64,000 bases of DNA from Raffaelea ambrosiae (Eukaryota > Ascomycota > Sordariomycetes > Ophiostomatales > Ophiostomataceae): positions 961,900 to 1,025,899 of the forward strand of contig PCDI01000013.1 of assembly GCA_002778195.1 (NCBI GenBank), read 5' to 3'. Positions 61,910 through 64,000 of the stretch are shown here, in pieces (position 1 is the first letter of the stretch; every line of letters begins with the position of its first letter). The notes below the pieces were generated by a model that searched no databases, had not been told where the DNA came from, and saw only the letters and a list, made by a program, of their open reading frames with translations. The position numbers and the translations under genes were made by a program.

Positions 61910-62427
61910 TGTTGTTGTTCACGTGATGGTGTCAAATCGGCGCCATGATCGGAATAAGCTGTGAAGAAAATCACCTATACAGTCTATACAGAGGTTGAAA
62001 TCTCAATATTGTGGCGGTTTTGCATGTGGCAGGAACAGCCCATGCCTTGAGAAAGCAATCTATATATTTTATGACGGAGCGTGTTTGCATGGTTTCATGC
62101 ATGGACTCTACGATGGAAATACAGTCCAGGAGTTTGCTAATGTTTAGTACAACTGCGTGATGGCATGGGTGTTTGAATTGAAAGATGCCATACCCGAATT
62201 GAATGTTTAGACCTCCTCGAGATCTCTCCATTGCCTTACTTTCCTCCTCGGCTCTTGACATGTGTTGCAGATCACCTCCACACGATAGTTACTTTCATCA
62301 GCTCCCGATGAGCTTTCATCCTTCACAAATTTCACCTCCAACACACGCCATCATCGTTCTCTTTTCAGGATGAAACTCTGTGGCTGTCGCTTTGCTCGTC
62401 GAGTATCTGTGTCTCTCACTGGAGAGC

Positions 62428-63002
62428 TCACTGTCCTTCGTCCTCTTCATATTCTGAGTACTCTACGTCGTCCTCTTCAGGCTCAGAGTTCCCTTCTTCA
62501 TTCTCGCCATGCTCTGAGTGTGTTTTGTTGATGAGCCAGTTCTGAAACTGGCAGAAACAACAGTCACACTCCTCAACATCTTGGTCCACGGGAAAGGCCG
62601 AGTCAAAATTGTCTTGAAGCTCGCCATCGTTGTCCTCTTTAAGGCCCCTGCGCTGCAGATGGATATTCATTTGACTGCACATCTCATTATGCAAGTCACC
62701 TAGAGCCGAGTCTAGAGAGGAGTCCATGCCCTTCAACAGGACACCATGAAACTTTGCCAGGTGGCTCCTGGAAGAAGCTGGTGTCACCACAACCGATAGC
62801 TCAAACATTGTCTCATAGTGATAGTCCTCCTGCGTATTGCTGCTCGAGATGATGTGAACGTCGTATCCAGGACCAACACAGAAGCGCACATTCTCTAAAT
62901 AGAGCATGCCAAGTGTCAGTAAATCTGTGGCAGTGAGACAAAGGCACAGAACGTCTCTTGAATCGTACCCAGAATTTGCTGGCGAAGAAAGGAATCAGAC
63001 AT
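62428..63002 (-). CDS. Uncharacterised protein with an acidic C-terminus
   Basis: Two exons, 63002-62969 and 62894-62428, give 166 aa. The 74-nt intron has a GTACGA donor, branch TACTGAC and acceptor TTTAG. It joins MSDSFLRQQIL to ENVRFCVGPGYDVHIISSSN in frame, which supports a real gene. I do not recognise the family. The C-terminal ~30 residues are strongly acidic (EEGNSEPEEDDVEYSEYEED), preceded by a Cys cluster (ECDCCFCQFQNW). There is no signal peptide or membrane segment. The DNA is less GC-rich than in the housekeeping genes to the left, which could mean a young or transferred gene. Confidence 0.6.
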
Positions 63003-63554
63003 GGTCGCCACCGTTCTGCTACTGGGCTCCTCTATTTGGACGACTCTTCTCTTGGTACTGGCCGAAAGAGCTGTTGTAGAAATGTTGAGGCTGAAGCAGA
63101 AACTAAAACCAGGAGAACACAGGCTGAGGTGACTAGTTCGATTTCGATGAGAAGGTGAGAGGACCAATATATATAGAGAAAAGAAGAAGAGAAACAGGGT
63201 GACAAGAAAGACATAGGTGGGTGGGAAAAGTCAGAAGATAATAGTGGTGGCCATATCAGTGACGGGCGTTGAAATTGAAAAGAATACAGCTGGGAGCCAG
63301 TTGGAAGTGACTTGGCGTATCTGGAAACAGGGGCGTGACTGTATCCTTTGCATATTCATAAACAATACAACACTTTCGTTTAAGAATAGTTCAATCTTTA
63401 CGGATCATCTCGGCCGGTTATGTACTTGAGCGACAATTTGTGCTAGATCTCGAGGCTTGCCAATGTTTTTCTGACGTCTTGTTTTCTTAACGAAACATTG
63501 AAACATTCACTTTTCCAGCATCAATTCCGTCAAAATTCACCACACATACACGAT
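63003..63554. other. Upstream region of the small acidic-protein gene
   Basis: I see no gene here. The sequence is AT-richer than the rest of the right half of the window. Confidence 0.4.
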
Positions 63555-64000
63555 TCATCTGCAGTGCCCGAGTGGGCAAGATATTTGCAGAGCATTCCCT
63601 CGAGATACCATGTGCAGATCCTCACCGACTTGCTCATCTTGGATGGCGGGCTGGCTGTCCGTATTGTCTTCCCCGGCAGGTCCAACAGTCACAGACGCTG
63701 CCGCCCGAACACGTTCCACTCTATGCTGAATATTGCAACAGTGGCAGGCACAGCCTACAGCTGCGGGATCACTCCAGGGGGCCACGAGATCCCGGCTTCC
63801 GCTGATGCGCATGGCTTGGAAATGATCGGACACCTGCTCCACAGACCAACTGGTCAAGACCCAGCAGTGCACCGCGTTCGGTAGGGCCATGTGCGGTGGC
63901 CAAGCGTATCTCCACGGGTGGGCAATGCTGCCAGAGCCGCTGTTGCTGTGTATCTGCACTGCCAGGTCTCTTCTGCCTTGCGCACGATGACTCTGATGTC
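63555..64000 (-). CDS. Possible partial open frame running off the right edge
   Basis: On the minus strand one frame is open from the window's last bases down to a TGA at 63555-63557, about 148 codons. It contains coherent-looking but unrecognised sequence (SIAHPWRYAWPPHMALPNAV, then WVLTSWSVEQVSDHFQAMR, CHCCNIQHRVERVRAA). No domain is recognised and other frames are also partly open, so this may be chance or a relic. The 5' end is outside the window. Confidence 0.25.
   Translation of the reverse strand, partial: HQSHRAQGRRDLAVQIHSNSGSGSIAHPWRYAWPPHMALPNAVHCWVLTSWSVEQVSDHFQAMRISGSRDLVAPWSDPAAVGCACHCCNIQHRVERVRAAASVTVGPAGEDNTDSQPAIQDEQVGEDLHMVSRGNALQISCPLGHCR

Noticed and set aside
61971..62261. 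A 96-codon ATG-initiated frame on the - strand
   Set aside because: No family, no introns and AT-rich composition. It lies just downstream of the acidic-protein gene and may be its untranslated region.
63498..63884. A 128-codon open frame on the + strand
   Set aside because: It overlaps a longer minus-strand open frame and shows no recognisable domain.
1..64000. tRNA, rRNA and CRISPR features
   Set aside because: By eye I found no cloverleaf with A and B boxes, no rRNA-like conserved core and no array of regularly spaced direct repeats. A covariance-model scan would be decisive for the RNAs.

Overview
The window looks like nuclear DNA of a filamentous ascomycete, most likely a Sordariomycete. 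Introns are short (about 60-330 nt), with GTAHGT-like donors and CTAAC/CTGAC branch points. The gene set is typically fungal: PBN1, CBR1, SND2, CDC27, a one-intron histone H4, TRS20, MRPL31, CBC2 and NUP82. The species cannot be named from this sequence alone. No rRNA, tRNA, CRISPR array or intact transposon was recognised.

Layout. Positions 1-7799 hold no recognisable gene and are full of homopolymer and dinucleotide tracts. A TALE-class homeobox transcription factor lies at 7800-9756 (-). From 9757 to 35574 there is a gene desert of about 25.8 kb. It contains an assembly gap, many simple repeats, alternating purine-rich and pyrimidine-rich blocks, and two short words (TACTATGTA and TACGAGTA) that recur far more often than chance predicts.

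The right half is a compact gene block. A six-exon gene at 35575-39158 (-) reads through as one protein: an N-terminal caspase-like (C14) domain, a homeodomain-like helix-turn-helix, and a C-terminal rhodanese-like domain without its catalytic cysteine. It is followed by PBN1 (ER, GPI-anchor mannosyltransferase subunit), CBR1 (NADH-cytochrome b5 reductase), a DUF3605 protein, SND2 (ER targeting), CDC27/APC3 (cell cycle), histone H4, TRS20 (TRAPP, vesicle tethering), MRPL31 (mitochondrial ribosome), CBC2 (cap binding) and NUP82 (nuclear pore). These are mostly housekeeping genes in convergent or divergent pairs, with no operon-like unit.

Two broken kinase genes lie between them: a frameshifted kinase at about 51270-51930 (+), and an SR-protein-kinase-like relic at about 55240-55865 (-). 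Beyond NUP82 there is a coding-like stretch broken across three frames (61480-61909, -). After it come a small gene for an unrecognised acidic-tailed protein (62428-63002, -) and an open frame running off the right edge. The caspase/homeodomain-like/rhodanese protein and the over-represented intergenic words are the most interesting items.
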